DNA of 64,000 nt from the NCBI GenBank assembly GCA_011523425.1, contig WTGU01000050.1, positions 1 to 64,000 on the forward strand, in the 5' to 3' direction. Source of the DNA: Alphaproteobacteria bacterium. Its GTDB lineage: Bacteria > Pseudomonadota > Alphaproteobacteria > UBA828. Positions 45,221-54,242 of this stretch are shown here, piece after piece. Every line of letters begins with the position of its first letter. Position 1 is the first letter of the stretch. Under the pieces are notes generated by a model. It was not told the origin of the DNA. It saw nothing but the letters and a program-made list of their open reading frames with translations, and did no database searches. The translations under genes and the position numbers were made by a program.

Positions 45221-46642
45221 ATGACTCTCTCCACCCGCACGCTCTGCACCATCACCGCCGGCGAGGCGCTTGCCGCGTTCAGGGCCGGCACGCTCTCGCC
45301 CGTCGCGCTGATGGAAGCCACGCTCGCGCGCATCGACGCCGTCAACCCGAAGCTCAACGCGCTCACGGCGGTCCATGCCGAGCGCGCGCTCGACCAGGCA
45401 CGCGCGGCGGCGGCCGCCTATGCGGGCGGGACGGCGCGGCCGCTGGAAGGGATCCCCGTCGCCATCAAGGACTTCCACGCCGTCGCCGGCGAGCGCACCA
45501 CCTTCGGCTCGAAGGCGTTCGCCGAGCACCGGCCCGACCGTTCCGCGCCCACCGTGGCCCGCCTGCTCGATGCCGGCGCCATCATGCACGCGCGCACCAC
45601 CACGCCGGAGTTCGCCTACGCGCCCACCACCGCGAGCCCGCTCTGGGGTATCACCCGCAACCCGTGGAGCCTGGAGCACGCGCCCGGCGGCTCGTCCGGC
45701 GGCGCCGGCGCAGCGCTTGCGGCCGGCATGACGGTGCTCGCCGACGGCACCGATGCGGGCGGCTCCGTGCGCATACCGGCGGCGGCCTGCCACGTCGTCG
45801 GCTACAAGCCGCCGTTCGGGCGCAACCCGCTGGACCGCGACCACCCCATCGAATCGCTGCTCCACTACGGGCCGATGACGCGCAGCGTCGGCGATGCGGC
45901 GCTGATGCAGAACGTGATGTCTGGCGTGCACGGCGACGACATGTGCTCGCTCAGGGAGCGGGTCGTGCTGCCCGAGAGCTTCCCGCCCATCGAGGGCTGG
46001 ACGGTCGCCGTCTCCATGGACCTCGGCATGTTCGAGATCGACCCGGAGGTCGCCCGCAACACCCAGGCGGCCGTGGAGGTCTTCCGCCGCCTCGGCTGCA
46101 CCGTCCGCGAGATGACACCGGACTGGGGCGGGCTCGACCTGCCGCACCCCTATCTCCGCTACTGGGAGGGCATGGCCGCATCGAGCCTCGGCGGGATGCT
46201 GGACGAGTGGCGGGACGCCATGGACCCTTACATGGTCCGCATCATCGAGAACGGCCTCTCGCACTCGGCGGAGACGATGTACCGCTGCGCCGTCGTGCGC
46301 GGCGCCATGTACCGCTCGCTCGCGCCGATCCTAGAGAGCTGCGACGTGCTGGTCTGCCCCGCGCTCGCCGTGCCCACGGTGGCGGCGGAGCACGACTGCG
46401 GGGCGGAGGATTTCCGGGTCAACGGCAAGCCGGTCCACGCCTATCTCGGCTGGAACCTCTGCTACCCCTTCAACATGGTGAGCCAGTGCCCGGTGATCGC
46501 GGTGCCGAGCGGTCTGACCCAGGCGGGCCTGCCCACGGGCATCCAGATCGTCGGCCGCACCTACGACGACGCTGGCGTCTTCCGCGCCGCGGCGGCCTAC
46601 GAGGCGGCGAGCCCCTGGCGCGACGTACTCCCCCCGCTCTGA
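45221..46642 (+). CDS. Amidase (amidase-signature family)
   Basis: A 473-residue amidase-signature hydrolase. The Ser-cisSer-Lys triad is visible: Lys in GIPVAIKDFHA (near residue 83), cis-Ser in APGGSSGGAGAALAAGM and nucleophilic Ser in DAGGSVRIPAA. The family cleaves amides to acid and ammonia; substrates range from acetamide to indoleacetamide and Glu-tRNA(Gln), but the absence of gatC/gatB neighbours and the divergent C-terminus argue against GatA. The start is 45 bases after uppS. Likely co-transcribed with the aminotransferase 34 bases downstream. Confidence 0.88.
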   Translation: MTLSTRTLCTITAGEALAAFRAGTLSPVALMEATLARIDAVNPKLNALTAVHAERALDQARAAAAAYAGGTARPLEGIPVAIKDFHAVAGERTTFGSKAFAEHRPDRSAPTVARLLDAGAIMHARTTTPEFAYAPTTASPLWGITRNPWSLEHAPGGSSGGAGAALAAGMTVLADGTDAGGSVRIPAAACHVVGYKPPFGRNPLDRDHPIESLLHYGPMTRSVGDAALMQNVMSGVHGDDMCSLRERVVLPESFPPIEGWTVAVSMDLGMFEIDPEVARNTQAAVEVFRRLGCTVREMTPDWGGLDLPHPYLRYWEGMAASSLGGMLDEWRDAMDPYMVRIIENGLSHSAETMYRCAVVRGAMYRSLAPILESCDVLVCPALAVPTVAAEHDCGAEDFRVNGKPVHAYLGWNLCYPFNMVSQCPVIAVPSGLTQAGLPTGIQIVGRTYDDAGVFRAAAAYEAASPWRDVLPPL

Positions 46643-46676
46643 CGGGCGGCACGAGAAGAAGAGTTAGGATCGGACC

Positions 46677-47996
46677 ATGACCCAGGACCTGCTGGCCCGC
46701 GACGGGCGTGCCATCGCCGACATCGAGCGGATTCGCTTCTTCCCGGCTACGACGGTGGGGGGCGAGGGCTCTTACGTGATCGAGGCGGATGGCCGGCGGG
46801 TGCTCGACTTCAGCGCCTCGTGGGGCGCGGCCAGCCTCGGCTACGGCCACCCGGCGGTGGCCGAGGCGGTCAGCGAGGCCGTCGGCAACATGGGAGCGAT
46901 CAGCCTTGCCTCCTGCGCCGTCGGGCACGCCGTCGACTTGGCGGAAGACCTGCTGGCGCACTTTCCCGATGGCAGCGAGCGGCGGGTGTGGTTCGGCCAC
47001 GCAGGCTCCGACGCCAACGACACCGTGGTGCGTCTGATCGAGGCCGCATCGCCCCGCCGCGGCATCCTCTCCTTCGTCGGCGCCTATCACGGCGGCAGCG
47101 CCGCCTCGATGTCGGTGTCGGGCCACAGCTCGCAGGCCCACGCGCCGGCGCGTCCCGGACTCACCCGCCTGCCCTATCCGGATCCCTATCGCCCGCAGTT
47201 CGAGCCCGACCTCGTCGCCGGTGCGCTCGCCGACCTCGACCGGCGCTTCGAGAGCGAGATCAGGCCGGAGGAGGTCGCCGCCGTCTTCATCGAGCCGATC
47301 CAGTCGGACGGCGGCGTCATCGTGCCGCCGCCCGGTTTCCTCAAGGGGCTGGAGGAGCGCTGCCGGGCGCACGGCATTCTGATCGTCGTCGACGAGGTCA
47401 AGGTGGGCGTGGGGCGGACGGGCCTCTATCACGCCTTCGAGGACGAGGGGCTTACTCCCGACATCGTCGTCTACGGCAAGGGTCTGGGCGGCGGGTTGCC
47501 GATCTCGGCCGTGGTCGGCCCGGCGGAGCTGATGAACCTGCGGCCGGCCTTCGCCATCATGACCGCCGCCGGCAACCCCGTGTGCGCCGCCGCCGGCCGC
47601 GCCGTGCTGCGCACCATCGAGAAAGAGAATCTGACTGCGAACGCCGCCCGCATGGGCGAGCACCTGCAGGCGGGTCTGGCCAGGCTCGCCCAGCGCCATG
47701 CGTTGATCGGCCACGTGCGAGGGCGCGGGCTTACCGTGGGCGTCGAGCTCGTCCGCGACCCGGCGACCAAGGAGCCCGCAAGCGCCGAGACCGCGAAGGT
47801 CGCGTTCCGCGCCCACCAGCTCGGGCTGGTCTTCTATTACGTCGGCATGGAATCCAACGTGCTCGAGCTCACGCCGCCGCTCACGATCTCCGAAGACGAG
47901 ATCGACGAGGGGCTCGCGATCCTTGACCGGGCGCTGGAGGACGTGGCGGCAGGCCGGGTCTCCGACGAGGACGTGGCCGCCTTCGCCGGCTGGTAG
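46677..47996 (+). CDS. Class III PLP aminotransferase
   Basis: A 439-residue omega-aminotransferase-family enzyme. The PLP lysine is in VVYGKGLGGGLPISAVVG (near residue 270), preceded by VDEVKVGVGRTG with the PLP-binding Asp. The family includes GABA, beta-alanine and diamine transaminases; YHGGSAASMSVSGHSSQ is a typical phosphate-binding stretch. The ATG at 46677 has AGGAT upstream. It follows the amidase, so an amine or amino acid released there could be its substrate (inference). Confidence 0.88.
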   Translation: MTQDLLARDGRAIADIERIRFFPATTVGGEGSYVIEADGRRVLDFSASWGAASLGYGHPAVAEAVSEAVGNMGAISLASCAVGHAVDLAEDLLAHFPDGSERRVWFGHAGSDANDTVVRLIEAASPRRGILSFVGAYHGGSAASMSVSGHSSQAHAPARPGLTRLPYPDPYRPQFEPDLVAGALADLDRRFESEIRPEEVAAVFIEPIQSDGGVIVPPPGFLKGLEERCRAHGILIVVDEVKVGVGRTGLYHAFEDEGLTPDIVVYGKGLGGGLPISAVVGPAELMNLRPAFAIMTAAGNPVCAAAGRAVLRTIEKENLTANAARMGEHLQAGLARLAQRHALIGHVRGRGLTVGVELVRDPATKEPASAETAKVAFRAHQLGLVFYYVGMESNVLELTPPLTISEDEIDEGLAILDRALEDVAAGRVSDEDVAAFAGW

Positions 47997-48027
47997 CCGC
48001 GCCGCGGCTTGTCGCGGCCGAGCGCCC

Positions 48028-49023
48028 TCAGTTTGGCGCGCAGGCCCTGATGGTGGTCTCGACCATCGCCCTGGCGTCGGGGCCGGCGGCCATCGGCGCG
48101 ATCATCGGCAGGTCGATGCCCGACGCGTGGTAGGCCGCGATCCGTTCCTTGCAGCGCGCGGGCGTGCCGGCGATGCAGACCGAATCGATGTGTGCGTCGC
48201 TCACCGCCCGTATCGCGGCGTCGTGGTCGCCGCGCGCCCAGGCCTCGGCGATCGTCGCCGCCTCCTCGCCGAAGCCCTGGTCCACCGCCACCCGGTTGTA
48301 GCGGGGGAAGAACCCCGTATACATCGCGACGCCGGGCCTGAGCGCGTCGAACGCCTCTGTGGGATCGTCGGCGGCTGCGGTCGGGATGAGTGAGGTCACG
48401 TCGACCGCGCTGGCGTCGCGCCCGGCTCTCTCGGCGCCCGCCACGATGTGCCGGCGCGCCTCGGCGCCGGTATCGAGGGTGGTGAAGACCATGATCAGGC
48501 CGTCGGCCTCCTCGCCGCAGACCCCCATCATCTTGGGAAAGACGCCGGAGAAGTAGATTGGCAGGCTGGGGCGGAACGGCTGGAACCAGAGCTCGTAGTT
48601 CTCGATCGAGACGGTCTCGCCCTGGAAGGAGACCCGGCCGTCCCTGAGCAGGCGGCGCACGACCTCGGCGGTCTCCCGCACCCGCGTCACCGGCTTGGCG
48701 TAGGGGACGCCGTGCTCCGGCTCGACCTGGACCTTGTGGCTGGAGCCGAGGCCGAGGATGAAGCGGCCGCCGGAGAGCTGATCGACCACAGCCGCCGACA
48801 TCGCGATGGTCGGCGCCGAGCGCACGAAGACGCTGGAGATGCAGGTGCCGAGCGCGACCCGCTCGGTCTGCGCCGCGACCGCGGCGAGCACCGCGAACTG
48901 ATCGCCGCCGTGCCCCTCCGCCATCCACACCGAGTCGTAGCCCAGCTCTTCGGCGAGGCGCGCGCAGTCCACGATCTCCGACGCATTCAACCCGGCCGAG
49001 AACGCGACGCCGACCCTGCCCAT
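48028..49023 (-). CDS. Luciferase-like monooxygenase (LLM) family flavin-dependent enzyme
   Basis: A 331-residue TIM-barrel oxidoreductase of the bacterial luciferase superfamily, using FMN or F420. ARLAEELGYDSVWMAEGHGGDQFAVLAA, ALGTCISSVFVRSAPTIAMSAA and GLGSSHKVQVE mark the coenzyme-binding part of the barrel (residues 22-110). Members oxidise alkanesulfonates, aldehydes, N-heterocycles or other small molecules. The ATG at 49023 follows GGGGAGAGAGG. It sits alone on the minus strand, its start only 137 bases from the divergent amidohydrolase. Confidence 0.82.
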   Translation of the reverse strand: MGRVGVAFSAGLNASEIVDCARLAEELGYDSVWMAEGHGGDQFAVLAAVAAQTERVALGTCISSVFVRSAPTIAMSAAVVDQLSGGRFILGLGSSHKVQVEPEHGVPYAKPVTRVRETAEVVRRLLRDGRVSFQGETVSIENYELWFQPFRPSLPIYFSGVFPKMMGVCGEEADGLIMVFTTLDTGAEARRHIVAGAERAGRDASAVDVTSLIPTAAADDPTEAFDALRPGVAMYTGFFPRYNRVAVDQGFGEEAATIAEAWARGDHDAAIRAVSDAHIDSVCIAGTPARCKERIAAYHASGIDLPMIAPMAAGPDARAMVETTIRACAPN

Positions 49024-49160
49024 GCCCTCTCTCCCCGGCTGTTCGGTTGCCACCAGCCGCTCGCGATCGTACAGAGAGCGGGAGGCAAATCCAAACCCGC
49101 CGGGGTCTAACGGCATCCCCCGGCGGGCAGAGACGCGGGCAGGCATGAGAGAGCAGGACC

Positions 49161-50573
49161 ATGGGCGTGCACACGGGCGGATATCTGATTGCGGGCGCGC
49201 GGCTCCTCGACGGGACCGGCGCCGCGCCGGCGGACGGCGTCTCCGTCCTGGTGGAAGGCAACCGCATCCGCAGGATCGGCCCCGATGCCGAGATCGCGGC
49301 CGCGGCCGAGACCCTCGGCGGCTACGAGGTCATCGACGCCGCAGGCCGCACCGTCATGCCGGGCATGATCGACGGCCACTGCCACATCTCCTACGGCGAC
49401 ATCCTGTCGTTCGAGGAGCTCGACCTCTATGCGGGCGTGGAGTACCGCACGCTCCGCGCCGCCAACAACGCGCGCAAGGTGCTGCGCGCGGGCGTCACCG
49501 CGTTCTCCGATCCGGGGTCCACCTGGAACATCTCGGTGGCGGTCCGCGATGCCGTCAACGCCGGCCTGATCGAGGGGCCGCGCATGGCGTCCGCCGGGCG
49601 CTACATCACCACCTACAACGCGATCGGCTCGCCCTGGCCGTCCTGGATGGAGCACCCGAAGTCGTCGTTCGCCGTGCTCTGCAACACGCGCGACGAGATG
49701 GTCACGGAGGTGCGTCGCGAGATCAAGGACGGCGTCGATATCGTGAAGGTGGCCGGCGACGGCGACGTGCTGACCGGCGAGGCGGAGCTTGCCGGCAGCA
49801 TCGGCCTCGACGACCTGCGGGCCATCGCCGAGGTCACCCACCGGCTCGGCAAGGTCTGCACCATCCATGCCCGCTCGGGCCGCGCGGCGGCCGATGCGAT
49901 CCGCGCCGGCTTCGACTGGATCATCCACGGCTCCTACATGTCGGACGAGGACCTGGACGTGCTCTTCCGCAACCCGACGCCGCTGATCCCGACCTTCTCG
50001 CTGCTCGCGAACACGCTGGACTGGGGGCCGGATCTCGGCTGCTCGGACTTCATCCTCGATGCCTACAAGGACGAGGTCGAGCGGCTCGCCGCCGTCGTCG
50101 CCCGCGCGCATGCCGAGGGGATCACCATTATCGCCGGCACCGACAGCGGCCAGGGCTCCGTTCCCTACGGCGAGTGGCACGCGCGCGAGATGGAGCACCT
50201 GATGACCTACGGCGGGCTCAGCGCCATGGAGGCGATCCGCGCGGGCACCGCCAACGCAGCGCTGACGCTCGGCATGGAGGACGAGATCGGCACGCTGGAG
50301 GAAGGCAAGCTTGCCGACATCCTGGTGGTGAACGGCGATCCCCTCGCCGATATCGCGGTGCTGCAGGACAGGAGCCGGCTCGAGGTCGTGATGAAGGACG
50401 GCGCGGTGATCGACACCGATGCGCCGATCCCCGAGCCCGCCCCCTACAACTGGGAAAAGCCCATGCTCTACTGGCAGGACCCGCGCATGCCCACCCAGGC
50501 GTTCGTGCGCGAGCACGCGGCCAGCAAGCCCGGCTGGATGCAGCGGGAGCGCCGCCTCGACGCGGCCGAGTAG
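49161..50573 (+). CDS. Metal-dependent amidohydrolase, imidazolonepropionase-like
   Basis: A 470-residue amidohydrolase-superfamily protein. Metal ligands appear as DGHCHISYGD near residue 74, Lys in DIVKVAGDGDVLTGE (bridging carbamate), TIHARSGRA, WIIHGSYMSDED and TDSGQGSVPYGEWHAREMEH. The subgroup contains Xaa-Pro dipeptidases, organophosphate hydrolases and imidazolonepropionase-like deacylases. Gene start GAGCAGGACC ATG gives a ribosome site. Its stop is 26 bases from the convergent phosphodiesterase gene. Confidence 0.85.
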   Translation: MGVHTGGYLIAGARLLDGTGAAPADGVSVLVEGNRIRRIGPDAEIAAAAETLGGYEVIDAAGRTVMPGMIDGHCHISYGDILSFEELDLYAGVEYRTLRAANNARKVLRAGVTAFSDPGSTWNISVAVRDAVNAGLIEGPRMASAGRYITTYNAIGSPWPSWMEHPKSSFAVLCNTRDEMVTEVRREIKDGVDIVKVAGDGDVLTGEAELAGSIGLDDLRAIAEVTHRLGKVCTIHARSGRAAADAIRAGFDWIIHGSYMSDEDLDVLFRNPTPLIPTFSLLANTLDWGPDLGCSDFILDAYKDEVERLAAVVARAHAEGITIIAGTDSGQGSVPYGEWHAREMEHLMTYGGLSAMEAIRAGTANAALTLGMEDEIGTLEEGKLADILVVNGDPLADIAVLQDRSRLEVVMKDGAVIDTDAPIPEPAPYNWEKPMLYWQDPRMPTQAFVREHAASKPGWMQRERRLDAAE

Positions 50574-50599
50574 CCGCCGAGTAGGGGAGAGCCCGCCTC

Positions 50600-51805
50600 T
50601 CAGCGCCGGAGGGACGGGGCCGAGCGCGGCGGGAACTCGGGCAGCGGGCATGCCGGCGCCGTGCCGGCGTCGTCGCGGTAGTCGAACCAGCCCCAGACGG
50701 CCCAGTGGTCGGAGAGGTCGCAGTAGTCCTCTCCCCGCACCACCGAGAACAGCGTGCGGTCCTCGAAGTCGTAGAGGGTGCGGAAGACCATGGGGCAGTT
50801 GTGGCTGCGGGTCGGCTCCCGCCAGCCCTTCTTGGCGAGGACGTAGTCGACGTAGCCGTTGCCGCGCCGCGCCCACTCGCTCTGCGATTCGCGGGTGTAG
50901 CGGTGGCCGGGGAAGGCCGGTGCCAGCACGCCCAGTGTATCGTCGTCCAGCAGGCTCCCGAACTCGTGGCGCAGCACGTTGAAGTCGCCGCCGACGATGA
51001 CGGGCTCAGAGCGCGGGATTCCCGATTCGTCCTCGATGAAGCGCCGGACGGCGCGTAGCTGCGCCTGCTTCGCCGTGCGCTGCTCCGGGCTCCAGCCGAA
51101 CTGCGCATGGGTGCCGATGACGTGGTAGGGCCGGGCGCCCTTGTCGATCCGCGCATAGACGAAGCCCTTGGCCGCGTTGCAGTCGGGCTCGACGCAATCG
51201 TCGTAGACCCATTCGCTGGCGGCGCCGATGGGGTGCTTGCTGGCGATGAGCACGCCGCCGTCCTCGGCGAACCAGCCGTCGCCCTCGCCGCCGCGCGGCG
51301 CGTCGCCGTCGCCGAGAGGCTGGTCGTAGACCTGGCCCTTCTCGCAGCTCCAGCCGGCACGGCAGGCGCTGCCCAGGATGTGCGTCATGTGGCGGAAGCC
51401 CTGCGCCCTGAGCCCGTCGAGGAGTAGCGCGCGCGCATCGTCGTCGTAGGCCTCGGACAGGATCACCACGTCGTAGGGAGCGAGGAAGGGCGGGATGCGC
51501 GCGGCCCGCTCCTCCTGCGCGATGGCGAAGCGCTCGCCCATGAAGGGTATGGCGCGCACGTGCGAGGGCAGCAGGTAGACGTTGTAGGCGACGACGCTGA
51601 GCACCTCGTCGGAGCTCGCCGGGGGCGGCAGGTGATTGATGCCGGGGCCCGCGCACTCGCGCGCGGCTGCCGCGCCGCCGGCGAGTCCCAGCGCCAGGGC
51701 CGCGGCGAGGGCGAGCGCGCCAGCCGCCCGTGCCGCCGCGCCCGCGCGGCGTGTCCGCATGCGAGGCCTGTCGACGGGCGGCAGGTCGCGGCCTGGATGC
51801 TTCAT
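50600..51805 (-). CDS. Secreted sphingomyelinase-like endonuclease/exonuclease/phosphatase-family protein
   Basis: A 401-residue secreted phosphodiesterase of the EEP superfamily. Residues 1-48 give a long signal peptide ending in AAARECAG. The catalytic pieces are NVYLLPS, ILSEAYDDD (metal Glu), GTHAQFGW, GGDFNVLRH (Asp-x-Asn) and LSDHWAVWGWF (Asp-His). The pattern NVY-L, E-x-x-D and SDH is closest to bacterial neutral sphingomyelinase/beta-haemolysin, so a lipid phosphodiester is a plausible target. A second start (51760, MRTRRAGA) would give a shorter signal. Cys pairs could form disulfides. Stands opposite the HisN-like gene. Confidence 0.78.
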   Translation of the reverse strand: MKHPGRDLPPVDRPRMRTRRAGAAARAAGALALAAALALGLAGGAAAARECAGPGINHLPPPASSDEVLSVVAYNVYLLPSHVRAIPFMGERFAIAQEERAARIPPFLAPYDVVILSEAYDDDARALLLDGLRAQGFRHMTHILGSACRAGWSCEKGQVYDQPLGDGDAPRGGEGDGWFAEDGGVLIASKHPIGAASEWVYDDCVEPDCNAAKGFVYARIDKGARPYHVIGTHAQFGWSPEQRTAKQAQLRAVRRFIEDESGIPRSEPVIVGGDFNVLRHEFGSLLDDDTLGVLAPAFPGHRYTRESQSEWARRGNGYVDYVLAKKGWREPTRSHNCPMVFRTLYDFEDRTLFSVVRGEDYCDLSDHWAVWGWFDYRDDAGTAPACPLPEFPPRSAPSLRR

Positions 51806-52051
51806 CGCCTTGCTCGGTCCGATTGTCCGACAGTCGCCCGGTGCCGTGCCGTCACGAGGGCGGCGCGGGCCGGTCCTCCCTGAGCGGCAACAATCGCAAC
51901 AAGTCCGTCGTATTGTCGATTCCGAATCTGCCGCGTCGGCGGCCGGGGCGGCTCGCGCGATGGCGACGGGTGGGCCGCGCCTGCTATGGTCGCGTATCGC
52001 CGGCCCGCGCGGTCGATGGGCGGCCGTCGGGCGGCGGGAGGAGTTCCGGGG

Positions 52052-52855
52052 ATGGCGCAGGCGGAGCCGTGGCGAGAGCATCTTCCCCTGGCGCACCGGC
52101 TCGCCGATGCGTCGGGCGCGGTCATCCTGCGCTACTTCCGGCAACAGCTTTCGATCGAGGACAAGGACTACATCGACGGCTACTCGCCGGTGACGAAGGC
52201 CGATCGCGAGGCCGAGGCCGCGATCCGCGCGCTCATCAACGAGACCTGCCCGGACCACGGCATCCTCGGCGAGGAGTACGGGCACGAGCGGCCCGATGCC
52301 CGTTTCACCTGGGTCATCGATCCCATCGACGGCACCAAGGCGTTCATCTCCGGCATGACGACATGGGGCACACTGATCGCGCTGCAGGACCGCGGCCGGG
52401 GCATCGTCGGCGTTCTCGACCAGCCCTTCCTCGGCGAGCGCTTCGTCGGCCACGGCGAGGGCGCTTGGCTGGGCGAGCGGCGGCTCGCGGTGCGGGATTG
52501 CCCCGATCTCGGGGCGGCGACCCTCTATGCGACCGAGCCCGACATGTTCGCGCCGGGCGAGCGTGCCGCCTTCGATGCGCTCGCCGGCCGCGTCCGGCTG
52601 CGCCGCTACGGCGCCGATTGCTACGCCTACGGGATGCTGGCACTCGGCTTCGTCGACTTGGTGGTCGAGGCCAGCATGAAGCCCTGGGACATCGCGGCGC
52701 TGATCCCCGTCGTCGAGGGCGCGGGCGGTCTCGTGACGTCCTGGGAGGGCGGCCCGGTCGGCGCCGATGGCCGGGTGCTGGCGGTCGGCGACCGCCGCCT
52801 GCACCCGCTCGCGCTCGAGATCCTGGCGGTCGCCGGTGAACCCGAAGCCGCATGA
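52052..52855 (+). CDS. hisN: Inositol-monophosphatase-family phosphatase, HisN-like
   Basis: A 267-residue Mg-dependent phosphatase of the inositol monophosphatase fold. GEEYG (metal Glu), WVIDPIDGTKAFISG with the D-x-I-D-G-T metal/phosphate motif, and KPWDIAALIPVVEGAGG near the end are the two family motifs. The FISGMTTWGTLIAL follow-on matches the histidinol-phosphatase (HisN) subgroup of alphaproteobacteria and actinobacteria, so the last phosphatase step of histidine synthesis is the best guess. GGGAGGAG precedes the ATG. It is 31 bases upstream of the molybdenum-hydroxylase genes. Confidence 0.8.
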   Translation: MAQAEPWREHLPLAHRLADASGAVILRYFRQQLSIEDKDYIDGYSPVTKADREAEAAIRALINETCPDHGILGEEYGHERPDARFTWVIDPIDGTKAFISGMTTWGTLIALQDRGRGIVGVLDQPFLGERFVGHGEGAWLGERRLAVRDCPDLGAATLYATEPDMFAPGERAAFDALAGRVRLRRYGADCYAYGMLALGFVDLVVEASMKPWDIAALIPVVEGAGGLVTSWEGGPVGADGRVLAVGDRRLHPLALEILAVAGEPEAA

Positions 52856-52886
52856 CGATCCGGCGCACTAGCGGGGGACCGCGCTG

Positions 52887-53747
52887 ATGAAACCTGCCCC
52901 ATTCGCCTATGTCAGGCCGGAACGCCTCGAAGACGCCGTCGGCGTGCTGGAGGAGCGCGGGGAGGGCGCGCGAGTCCTCGCCGGCGGCCAGAGCCTGATG
53001 GCCACCCTCAACATGCGGCTCTCCGCCCCTGAGGTGCTGGTCGACATCGGCCGCGTGCCCGGCCTTGCGGGTATCGAGGCGACCGGCGACGGTCTTCGGA
53101 TCGGCGCCATGACCCGCCATGCGGAGGTGGAGGCCTCGGAGCTTGTCGCCTCACGGGCGCCTCTCATCGCCAGCGCCATGCCGCACATCGCCCATCCGGC
53201 GGTGCGCAATCGCGGCACGTTCGGCGGCTCCATCGCGTTCGCCGACCCGGCGGCCGAGCTCCCGGCCTGCGCGGTTGCCCTCGGCGCGCGGATGACGATT
53301 ACGGGGAAGGGCGGCACCCGAACGGTGGAGGCGGACGCCTTCTTCCGGGGCCTCTACGAGACCGCTCTCGAGCCGGGCGAGGTGCTGACCGCGGTCGAGG
53401 TTCCCGGCATCGCTGCGGGCTGGAAGTCGGGCTTCATGGAGCTGTCGCGGCGGCACGGCGACTACGCGATGCTCGGACTCGCCGCCCATGTCGAGATGGA
53501 GGACGGCAGGTTCGGCCGCGGCCGCCTCGTGTTCTTCGGGGCGGGCGAGCGGCCCGTCTCCGCCGTGCGGAGCGCGGCGCTGCTCGAAGGCGAGAGATGG
53601 TCGGACGCCCTCGGCGCAGGGCTCGCCGATGCGCTCAGGGAGGAGCTCGACCCGTTCGAGGACCTGAATGCGGATGCGGCGATGCGCCGGCATCTCGCCG
53701 GGGTGCTCGCCCGGCGGACCCTGGGTCCGCTTGCGGCGGCGACCTGA
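52887..53747 (+). CDS. Molybdenum hydroxylase FAD-binding subunit, CoxM-like
   Basis: A 286-residue FAD-binding subunit of the xanthine dehydrogenase/CO dehydrogenase family. AGGQSLMATLNMR is the flavin-phosphate loop and IRNRGTFGGSIAFADPAAELPAC-type sequence (seen as RNRGTFGGSIAFADP near residues 110-124) the second. It carries electrons from the iron-sulfur subunit to the acceptor. It opens a three-gene set whose next start is 12 bases downstream. Confidence 0.92.
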   Translation: MKPAPFAYVRPERLEDAVGVLEERGEGARVLAGGQSLMATLNMRLSAPEVLVDIGRVPGLAGIEATGDGLRIGAMTRHAEVEASELVASRAPLIASAMPHIAHPAVRNRGTFGGSIAFADPAAELPACAVALGARMTITGKGGTRTVEADAFFRGLYETALEPGEVLTAVEVPGIAAGWKSGFMELSRRHGDYAMLGLAAHVEMEDGRFGRGRLVFFGAGERPVSAVRSAALLEGERWSDALGAGLADALREELDPFEDLNADAAMRRHLAGVLARRTLGPLAAAT

Positions 53748-53759
53748 GGGAGGGGAGCC

Positions 53760-54242
53760 ATGGACAGGACCGTTGAGATCGGCCTGCGGGTCAACGGCGA
53801 ACGGGCGATGCGCCGTATCGAGGCGCGCATGAACCTGGTGGACTTCCTGCGCGAGGAGCTCGGCCTCACCGGCAGCCATGTCGGCTGCGAGCACGGCGTG
53901 TGCGGCGCCTGCACCGTGCGGGTGGACGGGCGCATCGTGCGCGGCTGCCTCATGCTGGCGGCGCAGGCGGACGGTGCCGACGTCTGGACCATCGAGGGGC
54001 TGAGCGACACGGGCGAGATCCGCGATCTCCAGGATGCGTTCGTCGAGCGCAACGCGCTCCAGTGCGGCTACTGTACCCCCGGCATGCTGCTGACCCTGGC
54101 CGAGCTGAGGGAGCGCAATCCCGCCGCGAGCCGGCAGGAGATCCGCGAGTTCATCGCCGGAAACTACTGCCGGTGTACCGGCTACGAGGCGATCGTGGAT
54201 GCGTTCGAGATGGCGCGCGTCCGCGAAGGAGGCCCGTCATGA
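53760..54242 (+). CDS. Molybdenum hydroxylase [2Fe-2S] subunit, CoxS-like
   Basis: A 160-residue ferredoxin-like subunit. The first cluster is bound by GCEHGVCGACTVRVDG and GCL (residues about 43-63), the second by QCGYCTPGML and YCRCTGY (near 101-139). Both have the full set of cysteines. It passes electrons from the molybdenum centre to FAD. GGAGGGGAGCC precedes the ATG and the stop overlaps the large-subunit start (ATGA). Confidence 0.95.
   Translation: MDRTVEIGLRVNGERAMRRIEARMNLVDFLREELGLTGSHVGCEHGVCGACTVRVDGRIVRGCLMLAAQADGADVWTIEGLSDTGEIRDLQDAFVERNALQCGYCTPGMLLTLAELRERNPAASRQEIREFIAGNYCRCTGYEAIVDAFEMARVREGGPS

Noticed and set aside
45221-46642. GatA subunit of Asp/Glu-tRNA amidotransferase
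   Set aside because: No gatB or gatC nearby and the C-terminal half is unlike GatA; a general amidase is the safer call.
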